A model generated the notes under the pieces. That model ran no database searches. It saw nothing but the letters and a program-made list of their open reading frames with translations, and was not told the DNA's origin. Source: Pseudoalteromonas luteoviolacea H33-S (lineage in GTDB: Bacteria > Pseudomonadota > Gammaproteobacteria > Enterobacterales > Alteromonadaceae). From it: 64,000 nucleotides of DNA. Location: contig NZ_AUXY01000098.1 of assembly GCF_001625695.1 (NCBI RefSeq), positions 62,001 to 126,000 of the forward strand. The letters are read 5' to 3'. This document shows positions 24,650 to 33,674 of this stretch, one piece after another (the first letter of the stretch is position 1; every line of letters begins with the position of its first letter). The position numbers and the translations under genes are program-made.

Positions 24650-27600
24650 GTGGACTTAAAGTCGTTGTATTCAGATATCCCTTTTTGTTTAAAGAAGGAT
24701 CAGTTTTTATTTAAAAAACGTCTGCAAGGCGTAAAAAAAATAGCCGACGAAAAGAAGCAACAAAAAGTGATTGCTCAAATCGGCGAGTCCATTGCCCGAA
24801 GCCAGCAGTTGAAAACGCAACGTCAAGAAGGATTACCGCAAGTAACCTATCCTGAAGCTTTACCCGTAAGCCAGAAAAAAGAAGATATCAAGCAAGCGAT
24901 TGCTGAAAACCAAGTGGTTATCGTCGCAGGTGAAACAGGGTCAGGTAAAACCACTCAGCTACCAAAAATTTGTCTTGAGCTTGGCCGAGGTATTGATGGT
25001 TATATAGGCCATACTCAGCCTCGTCGATTAGCCGCAAGAAGTGTTGCGAATCGAATTGCTGAAGAAGTGGGTTGTGAGCTAGGTGAGGAAGTCGGTTTTA
25101 AAATTCGTTTTAGCGACCAAGTTTCTGATAAAAGTTATGTAAAGTTGATGACTGACGGTATTTTACTGGCGGAAATTCAACAAGATCGATTTTTAAATCA
25201 ATACGACACCATCATCATTGACGAAGCCCACGAGCGTAGTCTTAATATTGACTTTATTTTAGGTTATTTGAAAAACTTACTACCAAAGCGCCCAGATCTT
25301 AAAGTTATTATCACCTCAGCAACCATTGATCCTGAGCGTTTCTCACAGCATTTCAATGATGCGCCAATCATTGAAGTGTCAGGTAGAACCTTCCCTGTAG
25401 AAGTGCGTTATCGCCCCGTTATCGATGTATCAGGGGAAGAGAGCGAAGCCGAGAATGACCAGCTACAAGGTATATTTGACGCAGTTGATGAGCTGTGTGA
25501 TGCAGGCCCGGGCGATATTCTTATTTTCATGAATGGCGAGAGAGAAATTCGTGATACGGCTGATGCGCTGTCAAAACGCAACTTGAAAGGCGTTGAGATT
25601 TTACCGCTGTTTGCACGTCTCTCTAATGCTGAACAAAACCGAATTTTTGCGCCTCATAGCCATCGTCGCATTGTACTTGCCACGAATGTTGCTGAAACAT
25701 CCCTAACAGTGCCAGGTATACGATACGTCATAGACCCAGGTACTGCGCGTATAAGCCGTTATAGCTATCGAACAAAAGTTCAGCGCCTACCAATTGAAGC
25801 GGTTTCTCAGGCAAGTGCAAATCAACGAATGGGCCGATGTGGCCGAGTTGCTGCGGGTATTTGTATTCGTCTTTATTCTGAAGAAGACTTTTTAGGGCGA
25901 CCAGAATTTACAGATCCTGAAATTCTTAGAACTAATCTCGCATCCGTTATTTTACAGATGCTTGCACTTGGCCTTGGTGATATTGCTAAGTTTCCATTTG
26001 TACAGGCGCCAGATAGTCGAAATATCAAAGATGGTATGGCGCTTCTGGAAGAGCTTGGCGCGGTAAAAGCAGCATCACGTCGAGAAAACGCCAAGTTGAC
26101 TCAAGCTGGTAGAAAGCTAAGTCGTTTACCAATTGATCCTCGCTTAGCCAAAATGGTGATGGCATCAGCAGAGCAAGGCGCTTTAAATGAAGTTATCGTC
26201 ATTGCTGCTGCGTTGTCTATTCAAGATCCAAGAGAACGACCTCAAGAAAAACGCGGCGCGGCAGATGAAAAGCATGGCCGATTCGACGACCCTAACTCTG
26301 ATTTCATGGCATTTTTGAATTTATGGCAATATTTAGAAGAGCAGCAAGAAGCGCTGTCGCGAAGCCAATTCAGAAAGCAGTGCCAAAAAGACTTCTTAGC
26401 TTATATGCGGATCCGTGAGTGGCAAGACATAGTTTATCAGCTTAAGACTGTATGCGATGAAATGGATTTTAAAGGCTCTGGCAACGAAGCGGGCTTTGAT
26501 GCTATCCATCAATCTTTACTTAGCGGTATGCTCAGCCATATTGGTATGAAAGATGAAAAACAACACTATAAAGGCGCGCGCAATAGCCTGTTCCATATTT
26601 TCCCAGGATCTGCATTATTTAAGAAAAGCCCTAAGTGGCTGATGTCAGCGGAGCTGGTAGAGACGAGTAAGTTGTATGCACGCATTAATGCCAAAATTGA
26701 TTTAGCCTGGGTTGCGCCTCTCGCGCAGCACCTTGTGAATCGCAGCTATAGCGAGCCTCATTGGGAGAAAAAGCAGGGTGCAATTATCGCTTTTGAACAA
26801 CAAACACTTTACGGGTTGACCATAGTTTCGAAAAAGCGCACCGTTTACAGCCAAATTGACCCTGTTATTAGCCGAGAGCTATTCATTAAAGAGGCGCTTA
26901 TTGGTCAACAGCTCGGTCAAAAAGCTCAGTTTTTAGAATATAACCAATCTCTTGTTGAAGAGATCCAATCATTAGAAAGCAAAGCTAGACGTAGAGATAT
27001 CTTGGTAGACGAGCAAACTATGTTTGAGTTTTACGATGAGCGGATCCCAAGTGATGTAAATAATCGAGCTGCATTTAATCAGTGGTTTAAAAAGCACAGT
27101 GATAAACGTGTTTTGCATATGAGCAGAGAGTCTTTAATGCAACACGATGCTGACAAGGTAACCGCTTTTGATTACCCAGATATTTGGCAGCAGGGTAATT
27201 TAACACTGCCACTGAATTACCACTTTGAACCAGGAAAAGCCGTTGATGGTGTGACCGTTAATATTCCTTTGGCATTACTTAATCAGGTTCAAAACGAAGG
27301 CTTTGATTGGCATATTCCAGCGCTTAGGCATGAGTTGATCTGTGCATTGATTAAGAGCTTGCCAAAGACTTTGCGAAGAAACTTTGTGCCTGCGCCTAAT
27401 TATGCGGATGCGGTACTGGCTTCAATTGAGCCTTTACAAGGGCCTTTACTCGAGTCATTGGCGACAAGATTATTGCGCATGACCGGCGTCAAAGTGATTG
27501 ACACTGATTGGGATCTTAGCTCGCTTGAAAACCATTTGAAGATGCAATTTGAAGTGGTCGATGATTCTGGCAAAGTGATTGCACATGGTTTTGATTTAGA

Positions 27601-28531
27601 AGCACTGAAAGAAAAACTTCAAGGCAAGGTTTCACAAACGCTTTCTAAAGTTGCAGAAAAGGGCATTGAACAAGAGGATTTAACCGAGTGGGTATTTGGG
27701 GAGTTACCAAAAGAATATACCAAGACCCAAGGTGGCTATGAGATTAAGGCATTCCCTGCATTAGTGGATAAAAAAGATAGTACTTCTATCTCGTTATTCG
27801 ACCACCCTGACAAAGCTGCTCAAGCGCACCAATTAGGCTTGCGCAGACTTATTTTGCTCAACATACCTTCACCGGTAAAATATTTACAGCAGCATTTACC
27901 AAATAAGGCTAAATTGGGACTGTACTTCAATCCCTTTGGCAAAATTCATGACTTAATTTCAGACTGCACAGCAGCTGGCGTAGATAGCCTATTAAAGCAG
28001 TTTGATATGATTAGAGATGAATCTGAGTTTGAGCGTGCTAAGGAGCATATTCGCGGTGAGCTTGGCGATAAAGTAGTGGAAATTGCATCGCAAGTGGAGC
28101 AAGTATTGAGTATTGCGCACAGTGTCAATAAACGCATGAAAGGCCGTGTTGATTTGACCATGATCACTGCACATGGCGATATTAAATCTCAGCTAGAGTC
28201 GCTTATCTTTAGAGGGTTTGTGAGTGAGCATGGCGCTGACAAAATCGCTGATCTCTTGCGCTATTTGAAAGCGATTGAAAAGCGCCTAGAAAAGTTACCT
28301 GTTGACCCTAACCGAGATCGCTTATGCGTACTAGAGTTAGATAAAGTATCAGACTTGTACAGTCAAAAGTGCAACAAGGTGCCAAAAGGAATGCCTGTGC
28401 CAAAAGAGCTTGTACATATTTTTTGGATGATACAGGAACTAAGGGTGTCTTTATTTGCTCAAACCTTAGGTACACCTTACCCAATTTCGGCTAAGCGCGT
28501 GATGAATGCATTAAATGAATTGGATTTATAG
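24650..28531 (+). CDS. hrpA: ATP-dependent RNA helicase HrpA
   Basis: A large DEAH-box RNA helicase of about 1293 residues, near the E. coli length of 1300, implicated in mRNA processing and ribosome rescue. Walker A GETGSGKTT is at residues 94-102, DEAH at 191-194, SAT shortly after, and motif VI QRMGRCGRVAAG near 400. The C-terminal half (helicase-associated, OB-like and DUF3418 regions) is complete, ending LRVSLFAQTLGTPYPISAKRVMNAL. The start is uncertain. GTG at 24650 has AAGG nine bases upstream and fits the family N-terminus (LKSLYSDIPFCLKKDQFLFKKRLQGVKK); TTG at 24605 is also in frame. Confidence 0.94.
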   Translation: MDLKSLYSDIPFCLKKDQFLFKKRLQGVKKIADEKKQQKVIAQIGESIARSQQLKTQRQEGLPQVTYPEALPVSQKKEDIKQAIAENQVVIVAGETGSGKTTQLPKICLELGRGIDGYIGHTQPRRLAARSVANRIAEEVGCELGEEVGFKIRFSDQVSDKSYVKLMTDGILLAEIQQDRFLNQYDTIIIDEAHERSLNIDFILGYLKNLLPKRPDLKVIITSATIDPERFSQHFNDAPIIEVSGRTFPVEVRYRPVIDVSGEESEAENDQLQGIFDAVDELCDAGPGDILIFMNGEREIRDTADALSKRNLKGVEILPLFARLSNAEQNRIFAPHSHRRIVLATNVAETSLTVPGIRYVIDPGTARISRYSYRTKVQRLPIEAVSQASANQRMGRCGRVAAGICIRLYSEEDFLGRPEFTDPEILRTNLASVILQMLALGLGDIAKFPFVQAPDSRNIKDGMALLEELGAVKAASRRENAKLTQAGRKLSRLPIDPRLAKMVMASAEQGALNEVIVIAAALSIQDPRERPQEKRGAADEKHGRFDDPNSDFMAFLNLWQYLEEQQEALSRSQFRKQCQKDFLAYMRIREWQDIVYQLKTVCDEMDFKGSGNEAGFDAIHQSLLSGMLSHIGMKDEKQHYKGARNSLFHIFPGSALFKKSPKWLMSAELVETSKLYARINAKIDLAWVAPLAQHLVNRSYSEPHWEKKQGAIIAFEQQTLYGLTIVSKKRTVYSQIDPVISRELFIKEALIGQQLGQKAQFLEYNQSLVEEIQSLESKARRRDILVDEQTMFEFYDERIPSDVNNRAAFNQWFKKHSDKRVLHMSRESLMQHDADKVTAFDYPDIWQQGNLTLPLNYHFEPGKAVDGVTVNIPLALLNQVQNEGFDWHIPALRHELICALIKSLPKTLRRNFVPAPNYADAVLASIEPLQGPLLESLATRLLRMTGVKVIDTDWDLSSLENHLKMQFEVVDDSGKVIAHGFDLEALKEKLQGKVSQTLSKVAEKGIEQEDLTEWVFGELPKEYTKTQGGYEIKAFPALVDKKDSTSISLFDHPDKAAQAHQLGLRRLILLNIPSPVKYLQQHLPNKAKLGLYFNPFGKIHDLISDCTAAGVDSLLKQFDMIRDESEFERAKEHIRGELGDKVVEIASQVEQVLSIAHSVNKRMKGRVDLTMITAHGDIKSQLESLIFRGFVSEHGADKIADLLRYLKAIEKRLEKLPVDPNRDRLCVLELDKVSDLYSQKCNKVPKGMPVPKELVHIFWMIQELRVSLFAQTLGTPYPISAKRVMNALNELDL

Positions 28532-28616
28532 GAATTGACTTGCAATTTGCTTTGAGCCAATTACCTTAATAAGAGGATTTAAATTTTTGGATTGTGATAA
28601 GGAAGCGACATTGACT

Positions 28617-29000
28617 ATGTCCACGCAGCAAAGACGGAGTAGAACACCGCATGTGTTAGTTGTTGATGATGAGTATTTTAACTACGAAATGTTGTCGATG
28701 GCTTTGTCAGATGCGTTTAAATTCAGTTATGCAGAATCTGGGATCAGCTGCTTGTCAAATGCAATTGCGGACCCACCAGACGTGATTTTGCTTGATGTTT
28801 GTATGCCTGGTTTAGATGGGTATGACACTTGCCGCATGCTGAAAAATACACCCGAAACCAAAGATATTCCGGTAATGATGGTCTCAGGTTTGGAATCTGA
28901 GCAAGAGAAACAAGCAGGGTATGAAGCGGGTTGTGATGAATATGTCGTAAAACCATTTGCCATGCAATCGCTTTTGGAAAAAATAAAAAATATGGTCTAG
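28617..29000 (+). CDS. Single-domain response regulator
   Basis: A receiver-only protein of about 127 residues with no output domain. Seen are the acidic pair in VLVVDDEYFN, the phospho-acceptor Asp in VILLDVCMPGLDGYD, Ser in MMVSGLE and the conserved Lys in YVVKPF. The start is uncertain: ATG at 28617 is listed, while TTG at 28611 (AAGGAAG five bases upstream) and TTG at 28587 are alternatives. The PilZ gene follows after nine bases, so the receiver probably works together with the PilZ protein. The cognate kinase is not adjacent. Confidence 0.85.
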   Translation: MSTQQRRSRTPHVLVVDDEYFNYEMLSMALSDAFKFSYAESGISCLSNAIADPPDVILLDVCMPGLDGYDTCRMLKNTPETKDIPVMMVSGLESEQEKQAGYEAGCDEYVVKPFAMQSLLEKIKNMV

Positions 29001-29009
29001 GAGCTCACT

Positions 29010-29306
29010 ATGATCCATGAAGATAAACGTCGTTTTATGCGCATGATGGTCAATGCGCAAGCTGAGTTAACGGTAAGCCAATCTGGGGAAAAGCATCTTG
29101 GCACATGCCTAGATTTAAGCGCTACTGGCTTGTCCGTAGAGATTGAACATCCATTGGAAGTAGGTGAATTGGTGACAGTGTTCATCAATAGTAAAAGCAC
29201 AACGATCCCGCCTTTTAATGCCAGCGCTAAAGTGGTCAGGAGCAGCAGTAATGAAGATGTAGCAGAACGCTATGTTGTTGGTTTAGAAATCGTTCAATTT
29301 AATTAG
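29010..29306 (+). CDS. PilZ-domain protein (probable c-di-GMP receptor)
   Basis: A 98-residue protein consisting of one PilZ domain. Both ligand motifs are present: the Arg-rich KRRFMRM near residues 6-12 (RxxxR type) and DLSATGLSVE near 34-43 (D/NxSxxG). It should therefore bind cyclic di-GMP. It lies nine bases after the single-domain response regulator and is probably co-transcribed with it, linking phosphorylation signalling to c-di-GMP. A 9-bp hairpin without a T tract follows. Confidence 0.88.
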   Translation: MIHEDKRRFMRMMVNAQAELTVSQSGEKHLGTCLDLSATGLSVEIEHPLEVGELVTVFINSKSTTIPPFNASAKVVRSSSNEDVAERYVVGLEIVQFN

Positions 29307-29319
29307 TTGCTAACACCTT

Positions 29320-29347
29320 ATACGAAGGTGAGATTTCGCCTTCGTAT
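29320..29347 (+). terminator. Hairpin after the PilZ gene, weak terminator
   Basis: A 9-bp stem ATACGAAGG / CCTTCGTAT with a ten-base loop, but no T tract. Termination here is possible at most. Confidence 0.4.
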
Positions 29348-29514
29348 CTCTAACTTCCACGGTTTTTGCACATTCATATCCGATACTACTTGTAGTAAAT
29401 TAGAAACAAGCCTCATATATACATAAAATGTAGAGCCTGCATTAATATAGGTGCAATATGTTGGGCACTGGATACAGAGTATTTGCTTGTATCTTTGATT
29501 TTTATGGAGTTTAA

Positions 29515-31017
29515 ATGAAGTTAACCCTAAGAAGAAAGTTACTTGTGATCTTGCTTTCGGTCAATGCAGTGCTTATTTCAGCAGTCTACTATGCAAACCA
29601 ACTTGCATTTGAAAAGAGCTTTAAAGAGTACTTACAAAATAGTAGTCGCGCAAAACTGGTCACCTTACTTCCTACCATTCGTGAAAACTTTGCTCAATAT
29701 GGCGATCAGTGGATGACGAGAAAGTATCCGCATTGGACTCGATTAGTTGGTGAGTATCATGGTCGCTCTCAAACAGAAATTGATGACATGGTAAAGCGCC
29801 CAAGGCGCGGCCCTCCAAGACATCACCGTTCTGAAAGCGAAGCATCAGATGATAAGGCATTTTCGCCAGAGAGACGGATGGGAAGGGAAGAGCGCCCTCC
29901 AAGACATATGCGCGGGGCTCAATCTCGACTTGTACTTAAATCGGCATCTGGTGAGCTGCTCAAAGGCCGAAAAGACAGTAAAAATACCACACTATGGGTT
30001 GAAGTGTATGAAAATGCAGATAACTCTGGAAAACTGCTAGGGTCTATTGGCTTGGAAAATGGCTTAGAGATAAGTAACTCTTTGGATTCTTTATTTGCTA
30101 GTCGGCAGCAACATTGGTTTTTAGGGATTGCGATCATAGCGATGATAGTGAGTAGCTTGCTTGCAATCCCATTTAGTCGTTTCCTCGTTGCACCTGTTTT
30201 ATCTCTAAGAGCGGCGGCTAAAAAAATTGCGGCGGGCAATTATGAACCGCCTTTTAACTCTTTCAGTAAGGATGAGCTTGGGTTGCTCGCTAATGACCTA
30301 AACACATTGGCTAAAACGTTGGATGAAAACCAACACTCACGGCAGCAATGGATAGCAGATATATCCCATGAATTACGTACGCCTATTGCAGTATTTAAGG
30401 CTGAGCTAGAAGGTATGATTGATGGCATTATTGAGTCTGACGAAGCACAGCTAAACTCGCTCTACGACGAAATTAATCGGTTAACCAAGCTCGTTGATGA
30501 TCTGCACCAGCTCTCCATGTCTGACAGAGGATCATTGAGTTACAACATGGCAGAGTGTGATATTAATGAAGTGATAGGCCATACGTTCGATTCACATTTG
30601 GCTACACTTAAAAATAAGCATTTTGAATGGCAGATAGTTGGTGAGTCACAATGTATACTCAACTGTGATGAAGCAAGGCTTTCACAACTGTTCAGTAACT
30701 TTATGCAAAACACGCTGCGTTATACTGACTCAAGTGAAACGCAGCCAGGGCAGATAAGGGTGGTAATTGAGCAGTCAAAAGATACGGTACTGATCCGTTG
30801 GCAAGATAGTAGTCCCAGCGTTGAGCCTGAGTTGCTGCCTATGTTGTTTGATAGGTTGTATCGAGTCGACAAAGCGCGAGACCGTGCCTCCGGTGGCTCT
30901 GGTCTTGGTTTGGCAATTTGTGCCAGTATAGTACAAGCACATAATGGCTCCATTGTTGCCACCCACAGTGAACTAGGTGGGGTAAGTGTTGATGTGACAC
31001 TGCCGATAATTAAATAA
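29515..31017 (+). CDS. BaeS/CpxA-like sensor histidine kinase with a basic periplasmic insert
   Basis: A 500-residue membrane sensor kinase. Two membrane segments (about 8-26 and 201-220) frame a periplasmic domain of about 170 residues. HAMP is near 220-275, the HisKA site is DISHELRTP (H285), and the ATPase domain carries N (NFMQNTLRY), DSSPSVEPELLPMLFDRLYRVDK and GGSGLGLAI. The periplasmic part contains an unusual Arg/Pro/His-rich stretch, residues 93-134, with two similar blocks (GPPRHHRSE and RPPRHMRG). Architecture and the following regulator resemble BaeSR, the envelope-stress system. The regulator gene begins 89 bases downstream. Confidence 0.9.
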   Translation: MKLTLRRKLLVILLSVNAVLISAVYYANQLAFEKSFKEYLQNSSRAKLVTLLPTIRENFAQYGDQWMTRKYPHWTRLVGEYHGRSQTEIDDMVKRPRRGPPRHHRSESEASDDKAFSPERRMGREERPPRHMRGAQSRLVLKSASGELLKGRKDSKNTTLWVEVYENADNSGKLLGSIGLENGLEISNSLDSLFASRQQHWFLGIAIIAMIVSSLLAIPFSRFLVAPVLSLRAAAKKIAAGNYEPPFNSFSKDELGLLANDLNTLAKTLDENQHSRQQWIADISHELRTPIAVFKAELEGMIDGIIESDEAQLNSLYDEINRLTKLVDDLHQLSMSDRGSLSYNMAECDINEVIGHTFDSHLATLKNKHFEWQIVGESQCILNCDEARLSQLFSNFMQNTLRYTDSSETQPGQIRVVIEQSKDTVLIRWQDSSPSVEPELLPMLFDRLYRVDKARDRASGGSGLGLAICASIVQAHNGSIVATHSELGGVSVDVTLPIIK

Positions 31018-31106
31018 TCACCAAAAATTATAGACATAGACACACTTTTCAAAAGAAATAAGATCTATAACACGAGAACGCAAAGAAGAGCAAATAGGGT
31101 AATTAA

Positions 31107-31778
31107 ATGGTAAATCAGAAAGTTCTGATCATTGAAGACGAAGAAAAACTGGCTGTTATTCTAGGTAAATATTTAGCGCAAGCCGGTTATGAGTTTGACA
31201 TCGTAATGGACGGTGCTGACGCACTTTCTAGAGTCCGTACCTTTGCCCCTGATATTATTTTGTTGGATCTCATGCTACCGTCGGTGGATGGTATCGAAAT
31301 TTGTACTCAAGTACGCAGAGATTCTGAAGTGCCAATAATTATGACAACCGCAAAGGTTGAGGAAATAGACCGCTTATTGGGGTTAGAGGTGGGTGCCGAT
31401 GATTATGTGTGCAAACCATACAGCCCAAAAGAAGTGGTTGCACGTGTAAAGGCGATTTTAAGGCGTACCAACAATACCACGCCAATACAAACAGGCCTGG
31501 TGCTTGAAGAAGAAACCTTGTTTGTGAATTATAACGGTATGAGAACTGACTTGACGCATGTTGAGTTTATGCTGTTACAGACCATGTTTAAGCACCCAGG
31601 TCGCGTTTATAATCGAGCAAGGCTCATGGATTCAATCTACGATGACGATCGTGTAGTAAGTGATAGAACAATTGATAGCCACGTTAAAAAAATAAGGAAA
31701 AAACTGCAAGATATCGCGCCCGATTGTGAGTTTATTCATTCAATCTATGGAGTCGGCTATAAATTTGAAGTCATGTAA
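31107..31778 (+). CDS. OmpR/PhoB-family (BaeR-like) response regulator
   Basis: A 223-residue response regulator. The receiver has VLIIEDEEKLA, phospho-acceptor Asp in IILLDLMLPSVDGIEI, Thr in IIMTTAK and Lys in YVCKPYSPKEV. A winged-helix DNA-binding domain follows (LTHVEFMLLQTMFKHPGRVYNRARLMDSIY, RTIDSHVKKIRKKL, IHSIYGVGYKFE). The wording SPKEVVARVKAILRR is BaeR-like. It pairs with the upstream kinase. The stop codon directly abuts the start of the following P-loop kinase gene. Confidence 0.92.
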   Translation: MVNQKVLIIEDEEKLAVILGKYLAQAGYEFDIVMDGADALSRVRTFAPDIILLDLMLPSVDGIEICTQVRRDSEVPIIMTTAKVEEIDRLLGLEVGADDYVCKPYSPKEVVARVKAILRRTNNTTPIQTGLVLEEETLFVNYNGMRTDLTHVEFMLLQTMFKHPGRVYNRARLMDSIYDDDRVVSDRTIDSHVKKIRKKLQDIAPDCEFIHSIYGVGYKFEVM

Positions 31779-32621
31779 ATGCAAGTTTTAACCGATTGGC
31801 AACGGCAGTTTTGTGAAGAACATAAGCTGCCAAAGCAGTATATTTACGGATGCGAAAAAGCGTTAGCTTGGCTTAAGCGCTCAATCGAAAATCAATCAAA
31901 ACCAATATGTATAGCTGTGAGTGGCTGTCAGGGCAGTGGAAAGTCAACACTGTCTGCGTATTTTGTTGCTTATTTAAAAAGCCAAGCGAAGTTGGCTGAG
32001 TCCGTTTCTATTGATGATTTTTATTACAGTACAGCCAAACGCCAAGTGCTTGCCAATCAGTATTCACCACTGTTTCTAACGCGCGGTGCGCCTGGTACTC
32101 ACGATATCCAGCGTGCCATAGATGTCATCAACGATTTTAAGCAATCAAAACCTTTTGTTTTGCCTCGTTTTGATAAAGCGGCTGATGAACCCTACCCAGA
32201 ATGTAACTGGACGTCAGTTACTTCCACGCTTGATGTTTTAGTATTTGAGGGCTGGTGTTTAGGTTTGCCACCGCAGCCCCCAAATTTATTGAAAAGTAGC
32301 CGTAATCAATTTGAGTCTCAACATGATGCAGAACGCTTGTATCGCTCCCAAGTAAATGATTTCTTGTCTAAAGACTATCAAATGCTTTTTTCGTTATTTG
32401 ATAATTTGGTTTTTTTGAACGGACAAAGCTTTGAATACGTATATCAGTGGCGCTTGGAGCAAGAGCAAAAATTGATTGCGAGCAGAGGAAAAGGCATGAA
32501 TGAGCGGCAAGTACATGAGTTTATTCAGTCATATCAGAGGCTAACTGAGTGGGGTATTGAAACCTTGCCAACAATATGCGATTTAGAGTTGATATTAGAT
32601 AAGGACAGGCGTTTTTCTTAA
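31779..32621 (+). CDS. P-loop kinase of the D-glycerate 3-kinase (GLYK/Tda10) type
   Basis: A 280-residue cytoplasmic P-loop kinase. The Walker A motif is SGCQGSGKSTL (residues about 48-58). SIDDFYYS, FLTRGAPGTHD, LPRFDKAADEPYP and VLVFEGWCLGL match the D-glycerate 3-kinase group of plants and yeast Tda10, which is distantly related to phosphoribulokinase and uridine kinase. Phosphorylation of glycerate is inferred from the family. The ATG follows the response-regulator stop with no gap, so its translation is coupled to the two-component system, although no functional link is obvious. A terminator follows. Confidence 0.85.
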   Translation: MQVLTDWQRQFCEEHKLPKQYIYGCEKALAWLKRSIENQSKPICIAVSGCQGSGKSTLSAYFVAYLKSQAKLAESVSIDDFYYSTAKRQVLANQYSPLFLTRGAPGTHDIQRAIDVINDFKQSKPFVLPRFDKAADEPYPECNWTSVTSTLDVLVFEGWCLGLPPQPPNLLKSSRNQFESQHDAERLYRSQVNDFLSKDYQMLFSLFDNLVFLNGQSFEYVYQWRLEQEQKLIASRGKGMNERQVHEFIQSYQRLTEWGIETLPTICDLELILDKDRRFS

Positions 32622-32660
32622 AGCCAGAATGTGTTAGTCAAGACGGGTCACAGGATACAA

Positions 32661-32686
32661 AAAAAGGCTCTTTCGAGCCTCTTTTC
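32661..32686 (+). terminator. Terminator between the glycerate-kinase-like gene and the convergent Tim44-like gene
   Basis: A short stem AGGCTC / GAGCCT with a TTTC loop is preceded by an A tract and followed by CTTTTC. It could serve both convergent genes. Confidence 0.65.
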
Positions 32687-32697
32687 ATCTGCTAAAT

Positions 32698-33564
32698 TTA
32701 GCTTTCGATTAAGTCTTCTACACCAACGATCAACCAAGGTGCATCACCCTGTGTTTTACGCTCTAAGTGCCAAACTTCATGAATTGGTTCTTCTTGCATG
32801 TCACCTTGGTCACGATACTTACCACGGAACATGACGCTGATTTCCCACTTATCTGCACCTACGTCAGCACGAGCAAGTTCAGCGTCAACAAACATAACTT
32901 CAGTAGCGACGTCACCTTGTTGCTCACGCTCTTGACGGAACTCTTCTACAAGCTCTGGGCTTAGGTATTCAGCCATTGTCGTGTAGTCTCTGTTGTTCCA
33001 CGCTGTCTGGATCGTTTGATAGTGTGAACGCGCACCTTGTAGGAAGCCATTTACATCAAAATCGCGAGGTAAGTTAAATGGAACTTCTTGCTGTGCACCA
33101 AACCCACCTGCTGTTTGATTCGCTTGAAACTGTTGAGGTTGAGAGAAAGATTGATTTTGTTGTGGCTGCTGCTGAGCAAAGTTAGGCGCGCCAGCCATTT
33201 GCGGCTGCTGCCTTTTGCGCATAAAGCCCATGATCACTTTGAACAGGACAAATGCTGCAATAGCGAAAAGGATCATTTCAAGGAATTGGAAGCCCTCAAA
33301 ATCATCACCCATCATTGCCGCGATTAGACCGCCAGCTAAAAGGCCACCTAGTACGCCAGCCATAATGCCTTTTTTGCTCGACTTTTTCTTTGCGCCTTGC
33401 TGTGCAGCCAGTGATTTAGTATCCACTTGCTTTTTTTGTTGCACAGTAGAAGTTTGATGTGTTTTACCTTTTTTCTTGCTGCCAAACTTTTTACGCGCTT
33501 CAGCGTCAAAAGCAGTAGCAAACAACATTGAAACGATAGTCAATAAAACAAAAAATTGTTTCAT
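32698..33564 (-). CDS. Tim44-like domain membrane protein
   Basis: A 288-residue protein. A signal-like N-terminus (MKQFFVLLTIVSMLFATAFDAEA) is followed by a Lys-rich stretch (KKFGSKKKGK, KKKSSKK). Then come a Gly/Ala/Met hydrophobic segment (GVLGGLLAGGLIAAMMGD), a second membrane segment (ILFAIAAFVLFKVIMGF) and a Gln-rich linker. The C-terminal Tim44-like domain is at about residues 165-288 (FDVNGFLQGARSHYQTIQTAWNNRDYTTMAEYLSPELVEEF, EVWHLERKTQGDAPWLIVGVEDLI). Bacterial members have no clear function; they resemble the mitochondrial import component only in this domain. It is a monocistronic leftward gene. Confidence 0.88.
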   Translation of the reverse strand: MKQFFVLLTIVSMLFATAFDAEARKKFGSKKKGKTHQTSTVQQKKQVDTKSLAAQQGAKKKSSKKGIMAGVLGGLLAGGLIAAMMGDDFEGFQFLEMILFAIAAFVLFKVIMGFMRKRQQPQMAGAPNFAQQQPQQNQSFSQPQQFQANQTAGGFGAQQEVPFNLPRDFDVNGFLQGARSHYQTIQTAWNNRDYTTMAEYLSPELVEEFRQEREQQGDVATEVMFVDAELARADVGADKWEISVMFRGKYRDQGDMQEEPIHEVWHLERKTQGDAPWLIVGVEDLIES

Positions 33565-33653
33565 GGTTTTCCTCTAAGTTTAAATACTGTGTGACATTCT
33601 AATGAAATTAAAAAAGAAATTGAACTGAAATAGGGTGGTTATAGGAACAAATA

Positions 33654-33670
33654 GGGCGCTTATCGCGCCC
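33654..33670 (-). terminator. Terminator of the sigma-factor/DUF3379 unit
   Basis: On the minus strand, GGGCGC / GCGCCC with a five-base loop is followed by TATTTGTT, close after the DUF3379 stop. The T tract is modest. Confidence 0.65.
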
Positions 33671-33674
33671 CATT

